Part shown: piece by piece, positions 47,507-56,888 of the stretch
How the letters are laid out: the number at the start of each line of letters is the position of its first letter
Position numbering within the stretch: the first letter of the stretch is position 1
From: Castellaniella sp.
GTDB lineage: Bacteria > Pseudomonadota > Gammaproteobacteria > Burkholderiales > Burkholderiaceae_B
Length of the DNA: 64,000 bases
Assembly: GCA_019104865.1 (NCBI GenBank)
Contig: JAHRWZ010000062.1
Location: 1 to 64,000 of the forward strand
Reading direction: 5' to 3'
Notes under the pieces: model-generated
The model's database searches: none
What the model saw: the letters and a program-made list of their open reading frames with translations, nothing else
Told to the model about the DNA's origin: nothing
Program-made: the position numbers and the translations under genes

Positions 47507-48559
47507 ATGAACAAGTCAATTTTAATCAATGGTCGGGCAATAGGTTCAGAACACACGCCATACATTATCGCTGAGCTTTCGGCAAATCATAACGGATCTC
47601 TAAATCGAGCTTTGGAGACTATAAGTGCCGCGCACCACGCCGGTGCTAGTGCAATCAAGCTGCAGACGTATACGGCTGATACAATGACGATTGATTGTGA
47701 TCGTTCCGAATTCATGATCAAGGGTGGCTTATGGGATGGGTTCAAGCTATATGATCTATATAAGTGGGCACAGACCCCTTTTGAATGGCATCAGGCTATG
47801 TTCGAATATGCACGAAAGCTTGGTATTACGATATTCTCTACGCCATTCGATGAGTCTGCGGTAGATCTCCTCGAACGGTTGGATGCTCCTGCATATAAAA
47901 TAGCTTCCTTTGAAAATACTGATTTGCCTCTGATCAGATATATTGCTAAAACAGGCAAGCCAATTATCCTGTCGACAGGCATGGCCTCTGAGGAAGAGAT
48001 CGAGGAGGCAGTAGATGCTGCGCGGGGTGCTGGCTGTGAAGACTTGATCTTATTGCATTGCATTAGCAGCTACCCAGCACCTATGGAGCAAGCAAATATT
48101 CGGCAGGTGCCGGAGCTTGCTCGGCGGTTCAATGTTGTCGCCGGCTTGTCTGACCACACGCTTGGGACGACAGCTTCCGTAGCCGCAATCGCCCTTGGCG
48201 CATGTGTGATTGAGAAGCACTTTACCTTGGATCGGCAAGAGAAAGGACCAGATAGCGAGTTCTCTATCGAGCCTCAGGATCTGGAGCGCCTGTGTCGAGA
48301 GTCCCGTGACGCGTGGTTGGCTTTGGGTGCGGCTGACTATCAGCGTCAACCTGCCGAGACGGAGAGTAGGGTTTTTCGCCGATCTATATATTTCGTCAGA
48401 GAATTACCTGCGGGCGCTATAGTTGGATCCGATGATATCCGTCGCATAAGGCCTGGCATGGGATTGGCGCCGAAACACTTCGAGAAACTAATTGGCCGGC
48501 GTCTTAAGGTCCCTGTGACTCGAGGTATGGCAACTGCTTGGGAACTATTTGATGAGTAA
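47507..48559 (+). CDS. pseI: Pseudaminic acid synthase PseI
   Basis: 350 residues: NeuB domain (about 1-245, PYIIAELSANHNGSLNRALETISAAHHAGASAIKLQTYTADTMTI) and C-terminal SAF antifreeze-like domain (about 288-345, FRRSIYFVRELPAGAIVGSDDIRRIRPGMGL). It condenses the hydrolysed 6-deoxy-altrosamine derivative with phosphoenolpyruvate. SANHNGS and DHTLG are typical for PseI rather than sialic acid synthase. The stop overlaps the deacetylase gene by 11 bases. Confidence 0.93.
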   Translation: MNKSILINGRAIGSEHTPYIIAELSANHNGSLNRALETISAAHHAGASAIKLQTYTADTMTIDCDRSEFMIKGGLWDGFKLYDLYKWAQTPFEWHQAMFEYARKLGITIFSTPFDESAVDLLERLDAPAYKIASFENTDLPLIRYIAKTGKPIILSTGMASEEEIEEAVDAARGAGCEDLILLHCISSYPAPMEQANIRQVPELARRFNVVAGLSDHTLGTTASVAAIALGACVIEKHFTLDRQEKGPDSEFSIEPQDLERLCRESRDAWLALGAADYQRQPAETESRVFRRSIYFVRELPAGAIVGSDDIRRIRPGMGLAPKHFEKLIGRRLKVPVTRGMATAWELFDE

Positions 48560-49253
48560 TATTGTGCTTGTCGTGGTTGCGCATGCCGATGATGAGGTCT
48601 TGGGATGCGGTGGCGTCATCGCCCGGCATATCGCGAATGGTGACTCTGTCCATGTTTTATATATGGCTGATGGTGTGGGTGCTCGCGGGGGTGAATTAGA
48701 GGTAGAGATCATGTGTAGGGGTCGAGCGCGTGATGAAGCGTTGCGTATTCTCGGTGTTACACAGTGGTGTGCCTTGGATTTTCCAGACAATCGAATGGAC
48801 GGCTTACCCCTGTTGGATATTGTGCAGCCGCTTGAGAGGATAATCTCAGCGATCGGTCCTGCAATCGTCTATACGCATCATTGGGGCGATCTAAATGTGG
48901 ACCATCGCTTGACTCATCAGGCCGTCATGACGGCCTGCAGGCCGCTGCCGGGAAGTTCCGTGCGCCAGATCCTGACATTCGAGGTGATGTCCAGCACAGA
49001 ATGGTCTTCCTTCGGCGAGACATCGTTCGCTCCAAATTTTTATGTGGATATTAAAGCTCATCTTGAGTTGAAGTGCAGGGCGCTGATGGCTTATGACTTG
49101 GAGATGCGACCCGCACCGCATTCGCGTTCAATTGAACATATAACGAGTCTGGCTAGGCATAGAGGCTACTCAGTTGGATTGGAAGCTGCTGAGGCGTTTT
49201 TTTTAGTCCGGAATATCATTGGCCCCTATGAAACCTCTGAGCAAGTCCTCTAG
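48549..49253 (+). CDS. PIG-L family deacetylase
   Basis: 234-residue zinc-dependent de-N-acetylase. AHADDEVLGCGG (metal-binding His-Asp-Asp) is near residues 11-22 and the second His motif is in THHWGDLNVDHRLTHQAV. Family members remove N-acetyl groups from GlcNAc-linked substrates. In this context it may deacetylate a sugar so that formyl, aminoacyl or another group can be placed. It is the last gene before a decayed insertion element, which marks a module boundary. Confidence 0.87.
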   Translation: MMSNIVLVVVAHADDEVLGCGGVIARHIANGDSVHVLYMADGVGARGGELEVEIMCRGRARDEALRILGVTQWCALDFPDNRMDGLPLLDIVQPLERIISAIGPAIVYTHHWGDLNVDHRLTHQAVMTACRPLPGSSVRQILTFEVMSSTEWSSFGETSFAPNFYVDIKAHLELKCRALMAYDLEMRPAPHSRSIEHITSLARHRGYSVGLEAAEAFFLVRNIIGPYETSEQVL

Positions 49254-49296
49254 GCCTACCAGAATATGGCTTATTGAAAGCTAACCAAACGGGAAG

Positions 49297-49609
49297 ATGC
49301 GGATGGGCCAGTTGAGCTTGGGCGAAGCGGAGTTTGCCGGTAAGTGTAAGGTATCCCTCTGCGAGAGGTTCCTCGCTGAGGTGGACCGCGCCACTCCTTG
49401 GAAGGTCTTTGACGACCTGGCCGAGCCCCACTGTCCGAAGACAGGCAACGGCCTCAGACCTCGATCCGCTGGAAGTGATGCGGTGCATCCGCGTCATGCA
49501 ACACCGGTTCAATCTGTCGAATCCGACGATGGAAGAGGTACTTTGCGACGACGTCTCGATTCGCAATTCCGCAAAACTATCTCTCACCTATAGCAGCATC
49601 CCTGATTAA
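49297..49609 (+). pseudogene. Decayed IS5-type transposase N-terminus
   Basis: Frame one gives MRMGQLSLGEAEFAGKCK and FLAEVDRATPWKVFDDLAEPHCPKTGNGLRP. After about 49450 a shifted frame gives DPLEVMRCIRVMQHRFNLSNPTMEEVLCDD, matching the start of IS5-family transposases (LIEPHYPK...[32 protein letters not shown] type). The rest is missing. The surrounding gene-free region is 49254-49827. After the fragment, 49610-49741 holds a 43-codon open frame (MTILLSRLLARIQRQ start) that may be a relic of a lost gene; I cannot assign it. Confidence 0.75.
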
Positions 49610-49827
49610 ATGACGATCCTTTTGTCACGACTTCTTGCTAGGATTCAGCGCCAGACACTGGTTGCTGGTCGGAGGATGAACTATCTCGGCAGAATGCATG
49701 GTGTCAGAGCACGGGTGACCCAGCTTGAAATGACCAGATGAATTCTTCAGGGCTAATCACTCGGCTATGTATGAGTTTAAAAATATTTTTACATGGGTAA
49801 GCAACTGGGGCTCAGCTAAATAACATT

Positions 49828-50604
49828 ATGAAATTCCTCTATGAAACGGCCGGGTTGCTAGCCGGAAAGGTGGGCATGCAGCCTTCGCATCTTTTTCCGT
49901 CGCCGTCAAAATTCTATTTGCTCAGAAGGCTGATCAAGTTTCTTGCGCGGGGAGAAGGCATGGGTATTGCCGTAGATGCCGCATGCGCAGATTTCAAATA
50001 TAGATCCCTCTTCAAGACAAAATATTATATTGGTATCGATGTCTCTGATGAGAATCTCGGCAACGGCTTGGTGAATAGAGCAAGGTCCGATGACCTCGGT
50101 GTGCTGGCGGACTTGCGTTCGCTGAGGAGTTTTCCTGCCATTGCCGATATAGTAGTCTCTACGCATACCTTGGCAAGCCTGTCGCCTGAGGATAGGAGTG
50201 AGGGAGTAATGGCGTTGGCAGGCGCAGTCGCTCAAAACGGAATTCTGTTCTTTAACATGCCGCAAGAATCGGACAGCGATGAGATCCATCGCTTCCTTGA
50301 GACGGAGTTTGGTGTGGTAAAACGCAGGGTTTACGGCAAACGGACCTTCATGGCAATCGAAAATTACTTTAGCCATCGCACTGGAGGTAAGGGGTTCTGG
50401 CCTCTTTTTTCAGTCGGAGTGGCGATCGTTGCCTGCTACTGCCTATCCTTCCTAGAAGGAAGGAGCAATAATGGTTACTATGTGCTGTATGAATGTTTCA
50501 ACAGGATGCCTTCCGACGTGGAAGACAGAATGAGTCGCATGCGGGCATATGACGCTGCAATATCTGTAGCGGATTATAAGAGCCGTGTCCCGCACACGCA
50601 GTGA
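49828..50604 (+). CDS. Putative class I methyltransferase-like protein
   Basis: 258 residues, not confidently recognised. GIAVDAACADFKYRSLFKTKYYIGIDVSDENL looks like motif I plus the acidic end of strand 2 of a Rossmann methyltransferase. ADIVVSTHTLASLSPEDR resembles motif II, and NGILFFNMPQE motif III. A hydrophobic stretch (FSVGVAIVACYCLSFL) near residue 190 could be membrane-associated. It is AT-richer than the wlb genes and is coupled to the next gene by a GTGA overlap. It may modify the glycan or be a degenerate homologue. Confidence 0.55.
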   Translation: MKFLYETAGLLAGKVGMQPSHLFPSPSKFYLLRRLIKFLARGEGMGIAVDAACADFKYRSLFKTKYYIGIDVSDENLGNGLVNRARSDDLGVLADLRSLRSFPAIADIVVSTHTLASLSPEDRSEGVMALAGAVAQNGILFFNMPQESDSDEIHRFLETEFGVVKRRVYGKRTFMAIENYFSHRTGGKGFWPLFSVGVAIVACYCLSFLEGRSNNGYYVLYECFNRMPSDVEDRMSRMRAYDAAISVADYKSRVPHTQ

Positions 50605-52016
50605 GAAACTCCATGAAGATCGCTTTATTTATGTCGGGTAATTTCGCGCGGCTAATGCGCCACTTCGTCGACTTCATGCCTGATGTGGCGTTGACTGCCA
50701 TATGTCCGAACTGGCAAGGTTATCATGTATGCAGAAAAGAGAGCCGCTTTCAGCAGGTCGACTATATCTTCGAGGGCCTCAATGCCCTGTTTGATAACGA
50801 TGATGTCCTCGATTTCATCAATAAATATGAGGACATAAACATATATGAAGTTCTTTCGGTCGACAAGACGCATTACAAGAAGATGGTAGGGGATTATCAG
50901 CTCAGATACATATCTTCCGTTGGGAAGAGGCTGGAGAGCATATTTCTTACCGAGAAACCGGATGGCATATTCTTTCCCATAATAGAGACGGTAGAGGCCA
51001 TGCTCGCGTATAGGCTAGCAGCTGCTTTGGGCATCAGGCCTATCGTTTATTGCAATTCTAGATTTTCCAGCCTTTCGTTTTTCTCCGAGTCGTTTCAAGA
51101 AACCCTTCCCGGCTACATGCATCTATGCGAATCGAACGAGCGGGATCTGCTATGGTCTCGATCGTTTATTCGTCAATATAGAGAGAATCCGAAGCCTTTC
51201 AATATAATTTCCGTAGATTTCCACAGTGCGGAGTGCATGAATGCGGGACGGAATGGCAGCGCATTGTGGAGATTTATAAGAAATTCCTGGTTGCATAGGG
51301 GGGTAGAGAAGCACAATAAATTGATATCCCATTGGATAAGCATGCAGGTGTACGTACAGAAAATCGCCACCCCCATAAGGAATATGATTTTCGCTATCAA
51401 TGAGCGATGGTTCATACGTCCCGGAGACCCACCTTCCGGAAAGTTCGATTTCTTCCCTCTCCATTTCTCCCCGGAATCCTCAATAAACGTTCCGGCTCCG
51501 TATTATATAGACCAGCTGCGAGTGGTCGACAGAATCCTTCTGGATCGAAATGACGGGAATCACCCCCTCGTCATAAAGGAACATCCTGCCATGTTTGGAT
51601 TCCGGGAGAGGGGATTCTATGCGAGGCTCATCAGAAGGCCGTTTGTAAAGTTCGTCCGAAAGGAGTTGCCAGGTGTGGATCTGATAAGAAAGGCTTCTAC
51701 CGTATATTCCGTCACCGGGACGGCGTGCCTGGAAGCATTCTTTTTGGGCGTGAAGTGGAAGCAATATGGAGTCAATTTTCTGAGTGACTGGTTTGATAGA
51801 AATGGCCCGGAATTGAGGGGGGGTGATGCAGATGTGGAGCGGTTTATTTGCGACGTGAGATCCGTTTCCAGGGAGTTCGTCCTGTATTCTCCTGGGATCT
51901 CCCGTCAGAGAGATGAGCTTCTTTTTTCGAGAGAAAACATATTCAGGATCTGTGAGCACCTAATGTTTCATATTAATCAGGACCAGAAATTCAGGGGCGT
52001 GGGTGGAGAAAAATGA
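50601..52016 (+). CDS. Capsule-synthesis-like glycosyltransferase (KpsS/Capsule_synth type)
   Basis: About 471 residues. The second half has the hallmark features FFPLHFSPESS, HPLVIKEHPAMFG and a C-terminal nucleotide-sugar region VYSVTGTACLEAFFLGVKW, as in capsule polysaccharide synthesis proteins that use CMP-linked acidic sugars. It is therefore a good candidate for the transferase that adds the nonulosonic acid. Start is taken as GTG (50601) overlapping the upstream stop; an ATG four codons in (50613) is the alternative. The 3' end overlaps the next gene by four bases. Confidence 0.7.
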   Translation: MRNSMKIALFMSGNFARLMRHFVDFMPDVALTAICPNWQGYHVCRKESRFQQVDYIFEGLNALFDNDDVLDFINKYEDINIYEVLSVDKTHYKKMVGDYQLRYISSVGKRLESIFLTEKPDGIFFPIIETVEAMLAYRLAAALGIRPIVYCNSRFSSLSFFSESFQETLPGYMHLCESNERDLLWSRSFIRQYRENPKPFNIISVDFHSAECMNAGRNGSALWRFIRNSWLHRGVEKHNKLISHWISMQVYVQKIATPIRNMIFAINERWFIRPGDPPSGKFDFFPLHFSPESSINVPAPYYIDQLRVVDRILLDRNDGNHPLVIKEHPAMFGFRERGFYARLIRRPFVKFVRKELPGVDLIRKASTVYSVTGTACLEAFFLGVKWKQYGVNFLSDWFDRNGPELRGGDADVERFICDVRSVSREFVLYSPGISRQRDELLFSRENIFRICEHLMFHINQDQKFRGVGGEK

Positions 52017-53269
52017 AAAAGCGCTTATTGATACTGTCTTATTATTTTCCGCCAGACAGTATCATAGGCGCGGCAAGACCTTATAGGATCGCTGATTTTT
52101 TCTTTGCAAAAGGATGGGAAGTCAGCGTCCTCGCATGTTCTGATGATTCAGTAACGAAGGATCCCTTCTATGGTGTGGGCCACCTTGATGTGGTCCGAGT
52201 CCAGGTACCGTCGCTGCTGAGATGGATCAATTCGCAGCCCAAAGGTGATGAGTCTCGTTCGTTAAAAGGCAAAGTGTATCGCGCAGTGCGTATTCTGCTA
52301 AGAAATGTGTTGTGGCCCGAACCTTTCGCTTTGGTATGCAGATCCCTGAAGTCGAAGGGGGATGAGATGCTTTCAAGGAACAGATACCATCTGATTCTAA
52401 GCACAGCATTGCCATTTTCAATGCACTGCACTGCGCGCAAGCTGTCCATGAAGCATGGGATTCCTTGGGTGGCCGATAATAGGGACTTGTGGGCGACATC
52501 TCCATATCGTCGGCTGTTGATTCCACGCAGATACTTCGATTGTGCTTATGAGCGTGCCGTTCTGGATGACGCGGTGCTGGTCGTAGGCGTCAGCAAGGCG
52601 ATGGTCGGTTATTATGTCAATGTGTGCGGGTTGCGGTCCTCGATCAGTGTGATGAATGGGTATGGCGGTGGGGGAGGGGATGATCGACAATCAAAGCCTC
52701 TCGCTCTGTGCCAGACTGCTTCATGCGAGGGAATATTGGATATAGTCTATGCGGGTGGCCTGTATGGGGGGCTGAGGAATCCGGAGCCGCTGTTCATTGC
52801 GGTTTCTCAGGATCAGGGCCTTCGTGGGCGTGTGAAAGTTTCCTTTTACGGATCTGAGGAAGACTGTGTGAATCAGTGGAAGCGCCAATATCCCGATTGC
52901 AGGATAGAGGTGTTTCCCAGGGTGTCAAAGAGTGATCTCCAGGATGTCTACGAACGAGCATCCATCTTGCTGGTTGTCCTTGGGGAGAAGGGCTTTGAGA
53001 AAGGAGTGCTCACTGGGAAGTTTTTTGAGTATCTGCCCTACGGAAAACCCATTATTGCGATTGCGCCGGACTCCTCCGAACTAGGGGCCGTAGTTAATGG
53101 ATATGGGCTGGGCTTGGCTGCGCGCGATCCCGTACGGATCGGAAGATATCTTCATGATGTCATAGATGAAAATGTGCCTTTGAGCGTGGATCCACCGAGG
53201 GAGCTGTCGAGCGATTATCAGACTGGGCTTCTATACGAACGTATTTGCGATATTCTGGGTAAAAAATGA
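52013..53269 (+). CDS. Glycosyltransferase family 4-like
   Basis: 418-residue GT-B enzyme: RLLILSYYFPPDSIIGAARPYRIADFFFAKGWEVSVL at the N-terminus and a C-terminal donor domain with GVLTGKFFEYLPYGKPIIAIAPDSSELG. The YYFPP...R..R..DFF opening is like WbuB-type transferases in O-antigen clusters. Linkage and sugar are not deducible. It overlaps both neighbours by four bases (ATGA). Confidence 0.8.
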   Translation: MKKRLLILSYYFPPDSIIGAARPYRIADFFFAKGWEVSVLACSDDSVTKDPFYGVGHLDVVRVQVPSLLRWINSQPKGDESRSLKGKVYRAVRILLRNVLWPEPFALVCRSLKSKGDEMLSRNRYHLILSTALPFSMHCTARKLSMKHGIPWVADNRDLWATSPYRRLLIPRRYFDCAYERAVLDDAVLVVGVSKAMVGYYVNVCGLRSSISVMNGYGGGGGDDRQSKPLALCQTASCEGILDIVYAGGLYGGLRNPEPLFIAVSQDQGLRGRVKVSFYGSEEDCVNQWKRQYPDCRIEVFPRVSKSDLQDVYERASILLVVLGEKGFEKGVLTGKFFEYLPYGKPIIAIAPDSSELGAVVNGYGLGLAARDPVRIGRYLHDVIDENVPLSVDPPRELSSDYQTGLLYERICDILGKK

Positions 53270-53778
53270 AGACGTATTCCTTAAGAAGAATAATATCCAC
53301 ACGCGACCTTTGGGGGCTTCTCCTAGTCAACTTCCTGTTTCAGTATCTGTTGTTCATAACCAGCAGAAGGGTTTTTCTGCTTCATTTTACCAACGTTATT
53401 TCCGCTGACGGTGGTTTCAGTGTCGTCGGCAGGGAGTGTAATTTGATAAAGTGCCTTCGCATCAATGGAGGCATACTTATACAGGCTTCCAATGGTGTGG
53501 AAATTGATGGCTCGTGCTTGCTGGGTCCGGGGGTGAAGATCATCAGCGGGAATCATGATTTGGATGATTTTTCGAAATCTTCTGTCGTCGATCGCCCAAT
53601 AAAGATCGGCGCCAACTGCTGGATTGGTGCGAATGCAGTCATATTGCCGGGCGTTGAGCTACAACCTGGAACAATCGTGGGAGCCGGCAGCGTGGTGACT
53701 GCCAGTCCGGGGGAAGGCAAGGTGACTATCGCCGGAAATCCGGCCTCGATTGTGCGGAAAAGAACGGTTGGGTCGTAG
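53266..53778 (+). CDS. Hexapeptide-repeat acyltransferase
   Basis: 170 residues. An N-terminal hydrophobic segment (LWGLLLVNFLFQYLLF, about 16-31) precedes a left-handed beta-helix: GVEIDGSCLLGPGVKIISGNHD, then RPIKIGANCWIGANAVILPGVELQPGTIVGAGSVVT. The NHD motif carries the likely catalytic His. Such enzymes O-acetylate glycans; the membrane segment suggests action on lipid-linked sugars. A 57-base gap before asnB contains a small hairpin. Confidence 0.82.
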   Translation: MKTYSLRRIISTRDLWGLLLVNFLFQYLLFITSRRVFLLHFTNVISADGGFSVVGRECNLIKCLRINGGILIQASNGVEIDGSCLLGPGVKIISGNHDLDDFSKSSVVDRPIKIGANCWIGANAVILPGVELQPGTIVGAGSVVTASPGEGKVTIAGNPASIVRKRTVGS

Positions 53779-53835
53779 CAGACTGTCCATTGATCAACAG
53801 GCCTTCGAGGCCTTCTTCTGGCTTATGAATGCTGT

Positions 53836-55716
53836 ATGTGTGGTTTTGTAGGATTTTTCGCTACGCAGCGTTCTGCGGCTGGTATCTCGCCCGCTCTACT
53901 GCGGCGGATGGGGGGCGCACTTGTCCATCGCGGGCCAGATGATGGAGGCTTCTGGCTCGATGGCTCCTTGGGATTCGGGGTTGCTCATAGGCGTCTTTCG
54001 GTTGCGGATTTGTCTCATGAAGGCCATCAACCTATGGTGTCTCACTGTGGCCGCTATGTGTTGGCATTCAACGGGGAGATCTATAACCATGGCGACCTAC
54101 GGGGGCGTTTGGCACGGGAGCAACTGGATATTCCCTGGCGAGGCCATTCCGATACTGAGGTCTTGCTGGCATGCTTGGCCCTGTGGGGCCTGGAGCGCAC
54201 TTTGCAGGCATGCGTAGGCATGTTTGCGTTTGCCCTGTGGGACTGCAGGGAAAAGACCCTGACGCTCGCTAGAGACCGCATGGGGGAGAAACCCCTTTAC
54301 TGGGGATGGCAAGGCCAGACTTTGTTGTTTGGATCAGAGCTGAAGGCCCTGCGGTTGCACCCTGATTTTCAGGGGGAGATCGACCGGGGCGCCCTGGCTC
54401 TGCTGTTGCGTTATAACTATATCCCTGCTCCTCACAGCATCTATCGCGGTATCCGCAAGTTGCCGTCAGGGCATTATGCCGTCATTGGCCCTGGGGACAG
54501 GAATGCTGTGACTAGGCAGTACTGGGATTACCGCACCATTGTCAGGGCTGGACTGGAAGCGCCTTTCGCTGGAACCGGCGCGCAGGCGGTGGATGAATTG
54601 GAGGCCCGGCTGGTGTCCAGCATTCAGGGGCAACGGGTGGCAGATGTCCCCTTGGGCGCATTTCTAAGCGGCGGGATCGACAGTAGCTTGATTGCAGCGC
54701 TGATGCAGCAGCAATCCGCGCAGCGAGTGCGGACCTATGCGATTGGGTTCCAAGAGGAGGCTTTCGACGAAGCGGTGCATGCGCGCACGGTGGCTCGGCA
54801 CTTGGGCACGGACCATACAGAGCTGTATGTCACGGAACAGGACGCTCTGGCGGTGGTTCCGGAGTTGCCTCGCATCTACTGTGAACCGTTTGCAGATAGC
54901 TCGCAGATCCCCACTTTTCTAGTCAGCCAGATGGCGAGCCGGCATGTGACTGTGGCACTTAGCGGGGATGGGGGCGACGAGTTGTTTGGCGGGTATACCC
55001 CCTACCAGTTTATGCCGAAGATATGGCGTCTGCTGCGTAGAGTGCCGCAACCATTACGGAGGGGAATCGCTTCCGCATTGGCTCTGCTTCCGCTGCCCCA
55101 ACGGATGGAGAAGCTGCTGGGCGTGATGGGGGCGGGGGATCGGGAGCAGTTGTATGCATGGATGCGCAGCCACTGGCTGGAGCCTGAGTCTGTCGTTGTG
55201 GGGGCGCAAGAGCCGGGCTCCTTGCTGTTTAATCCAAGTGGTTGGCGTTTCGTGGAGTCGTTCGAATCCTGGATGATGGCCATGGATGTCTGCGATTACA
55301 TGCCGGATGACATTCTGGTCAAGGTGGATCGAGCGGCCATGGCCAATAGCCTGGAAACCCGGGTGCCGTTGCTGGACCACCGCATTGTAGAATTTGCCGC
55401 GCGCCTGCCTTTGTCGATGAAAATCCGAGACGGTCAGGGGAAATGGGTGTTGCGACAGGTGTTGTATCGCCATGTTCCACAGGCACTGGTTGACCGGCCC
55501 AAGGCTGGCTTCATGGTCCCGCTTGGCAATTGGCTGCGGGGCCCATTGCGGGAGTGGGCGGACGATTTATTGCAACCGGTCAGGATGCAACAAGAGGGGT
55601 ATTTGAATGAACGGATGGTTCAAGCCGTATGGCAGGAGCATCTGGGAGGGAGAATGGATCGGTCAACAAAGTTGTGGAGCATTCTGATGTTTCAGGCGTG
55701 GATGAGAAGCCAATGA
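53836..55716 (+). CDS. asnB: Asparagine synthase-type amidotransferase (copy 1)
   Basis: 626 residues: class II glutaminase domain with nucleophile Cys2 (MCGFVGFF, AHRRLSVADLS, FNGEIYNH), then an ATP-pyrophosphatase domain with LSGGIDSS at 277-284 and SGDGGDELFGGY. True asparagine synthetases are alike, but homologues in O-antigen clusters amidate uronic acids. Given the Wlb pathway making diacetamido-uronic acids, it most likely makes the uronamide. A second, diverged copy is at 59246-61210. The stop overlaps the next gene (ATGA). Confidence 0.88.
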   Translation: MCGFVGFFATQRSAAGISPALLRRMGGALVHRGPDDGGFWLDGSLGFGVAHRRLSVADLSHEGHQPMVSHCGRYVLAFNGEIYNHGDLRGRLAREQLDIPWRGHSDTEVLLACLALWGLERTLQACVGMFAFALWDCREKTLTLARDRMGEKPLYWGWQGQTLLFGSELKALRLHPDFQGEIDRGALALLLRYNYIPAPHSIYRGIRKLPSGHYAVIGPGDRNAVTRQYWDYRTIVRAGLEAPFAGTGAQAVDELEARLVSSIQGQRVADVPLGAFLSGGIDSSLIAALMQQQSAQRVRTYAIGFQEEAFDEAVHARTVARHLGTDHTELYVTEQDALAVVPELPRIYCEPFADSSQIPTFLVSQMASRHVTVALSGDGGDELFGGYTPYQFMPKIWRLLRRVPQPLRRGIASALALLPLPQRMEKLLGVMGAGDREQLYAWMRSHWLEPESVVVGAQEPGSLLFNPSGWRFVESFESWMMAMDVCDYMPDDILVKVDRAAMANSLETRVPLLDHRIVEFAARLPLSMKIRDGQGKWVLRQVLYRHVPQALVDRPKAGFMVPLGNWLRGPLREWADDLLQPVRMQQEGYLNERMVQAVWQEHLGGRMDRSTKLWSILMFQAWMRSQ

Positions 55717-56888
55717 GCAACGCAGATGAGAAGCCGATTCTATTCGTCACGACTACCCTTGGTACGGGAGGTGCGGAGCGGATGTTGCTTAAGATCCTCA
55801 AACGCATGGATCGTGCGAGGTATAGGCCGACTGTAGTCTCCTTATTGGATGAGGGCTCGGTAGGGGTTGAGATTGCCGCCTTGGGGGTTCCGATTGTATG
55901 TTTGCACATGAATAAATCCTGGCGGATCTTTATTGCTCCTTTCATATTGTCAAGACTTGTCCGGCGGACGGAATGCGTGCTTGTTCAGGGATGGATGTAT
56001 CACGGAAACTTGCTAGCATGGATCGGGCGGCTTTTTTCAGGCCGGAAGGTGCCTTTGAGCTTTGGTATTCGGCAGAGCCTTTACGGGCTTGCGCGTGAGA
56101 GACTCAACACGCGTTGGGTGATACGTGCCAATGCCTGGATGTCTGGTCGGGTACAGGGCTTCCTGTTCAATAGTCGATATAGCCTGCAGTCGCATCGGGA
56201 TTTCGGATTCCGAGGGCGGAATATGCGAGTCATTCCTAACGGATTCGACCTGGACCTGTACCTTCCGAAGTCCGAGCGCAGTTTAGATCTCCGTAGGGGG
56301 CTTGGACTGGGTTCCGAATTAGTGGTGGGCATGGTGGCTAGGTTTCATCCTGTAAAGGGTCATCATGATTTTCTGCGTGCGGCTGCTATTGTGCATAGGT
56401 CTATGCCGGGTACAGTATTCCTGCTGATTGGCACAGGTGTAACGCAAGAAAATAAAAAGTTGGCCGATTGGATTGATGGTTTGGGATTGACTCGGTCGGT
56501 GCGGTTGTTGGGAGAGCGCACCGACGTGGCGGATTTGAATAATATCTTTGATATTGCTTGCCTGGCGTCCTTGGCGGAGGCATTCCCGAATGTGATCGGA
56601 GAGTCGATGTCTTGCGGAGTCCCTTGTGTTGTGACTGATGTTGGTGACTGCGCGGAGATTGTCGGGGAAACCGGTCGAGTGGTCAAGGCGGGTGACTCTG
56701 AGTCTTTGGCCGCCGCGATGCTTGAATTGTTAGGTATGGACTCAGCGGAACGAAGGCGCCTGGGGCAGGCTGCTCGCGCCAGAGTTATAGAGCAGTACGA
56801 CATGCAATACGTGGTTCAGCAGTACGAAAAATATTTTGAATCCCTGCTGGCCGACCGGCAGCTGGGGTGGGGATTGGTGCAGGAATGA
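55713..56888 (+). CDS. Glycosyltransferase family 4
   Basis: 391 residues, GT-B fold with the GT4 donor-site pattern: PILFVTTTLGTGGAERMLLKILKRM at the N-terminus, VVGMVARFHPVKGHHDFLRAAAIV, and AEAFPNVIGESMSCGVPCVVTDVGDCAEIV (EX7E-like). The ATG at 55713 overlaps the amidotransferase stop; the frame is open further upstream but only inside asnB. It ends four bases into the polymerase fusion gene. Confidence 0.87.
   Translation: MSNADEKPILFVTTTLGTGGAERMLLKILKRMDRARYRPTVVSLLDEGSVGVEIAALGVPIVCLHMNKSWRIFIAPFILSRLVRRTECVLVQGWMYHGNLLAWIGRLFSGRKVPLSFGIRQSLYGLARERLNTRWVIRANAWMSGRVQGFLFNSRYSLQSHRDFGFRGRNMRVIPNGFDLDLYLPKSERSLDLRRGLGLGSELVVGMVARFHPVKGHHDFLRAAAIVHRSMPGTVFLLIGTGVTQENKKLADWIDGLGLTRSVRLLGERTDVADLNNIFDIACLASLAEAFPNVIGESMSCGVPCVVTDVGDCAEIVGETGRVVKAGDSESLAAAMLELLGMDSAERRRLGQAARARVIEQYDMQYVVQQYEKYFESLLADRQLGWGLVQE

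Noticed and set aside
53799-53813. Small hairpin AGGCCT-TCG-AGGCCT before the first asnB copy
   Set aside because: No T-run follows and it lies within an operon read by RfaH-modified polymerase; evidence for a terminator is too weak.
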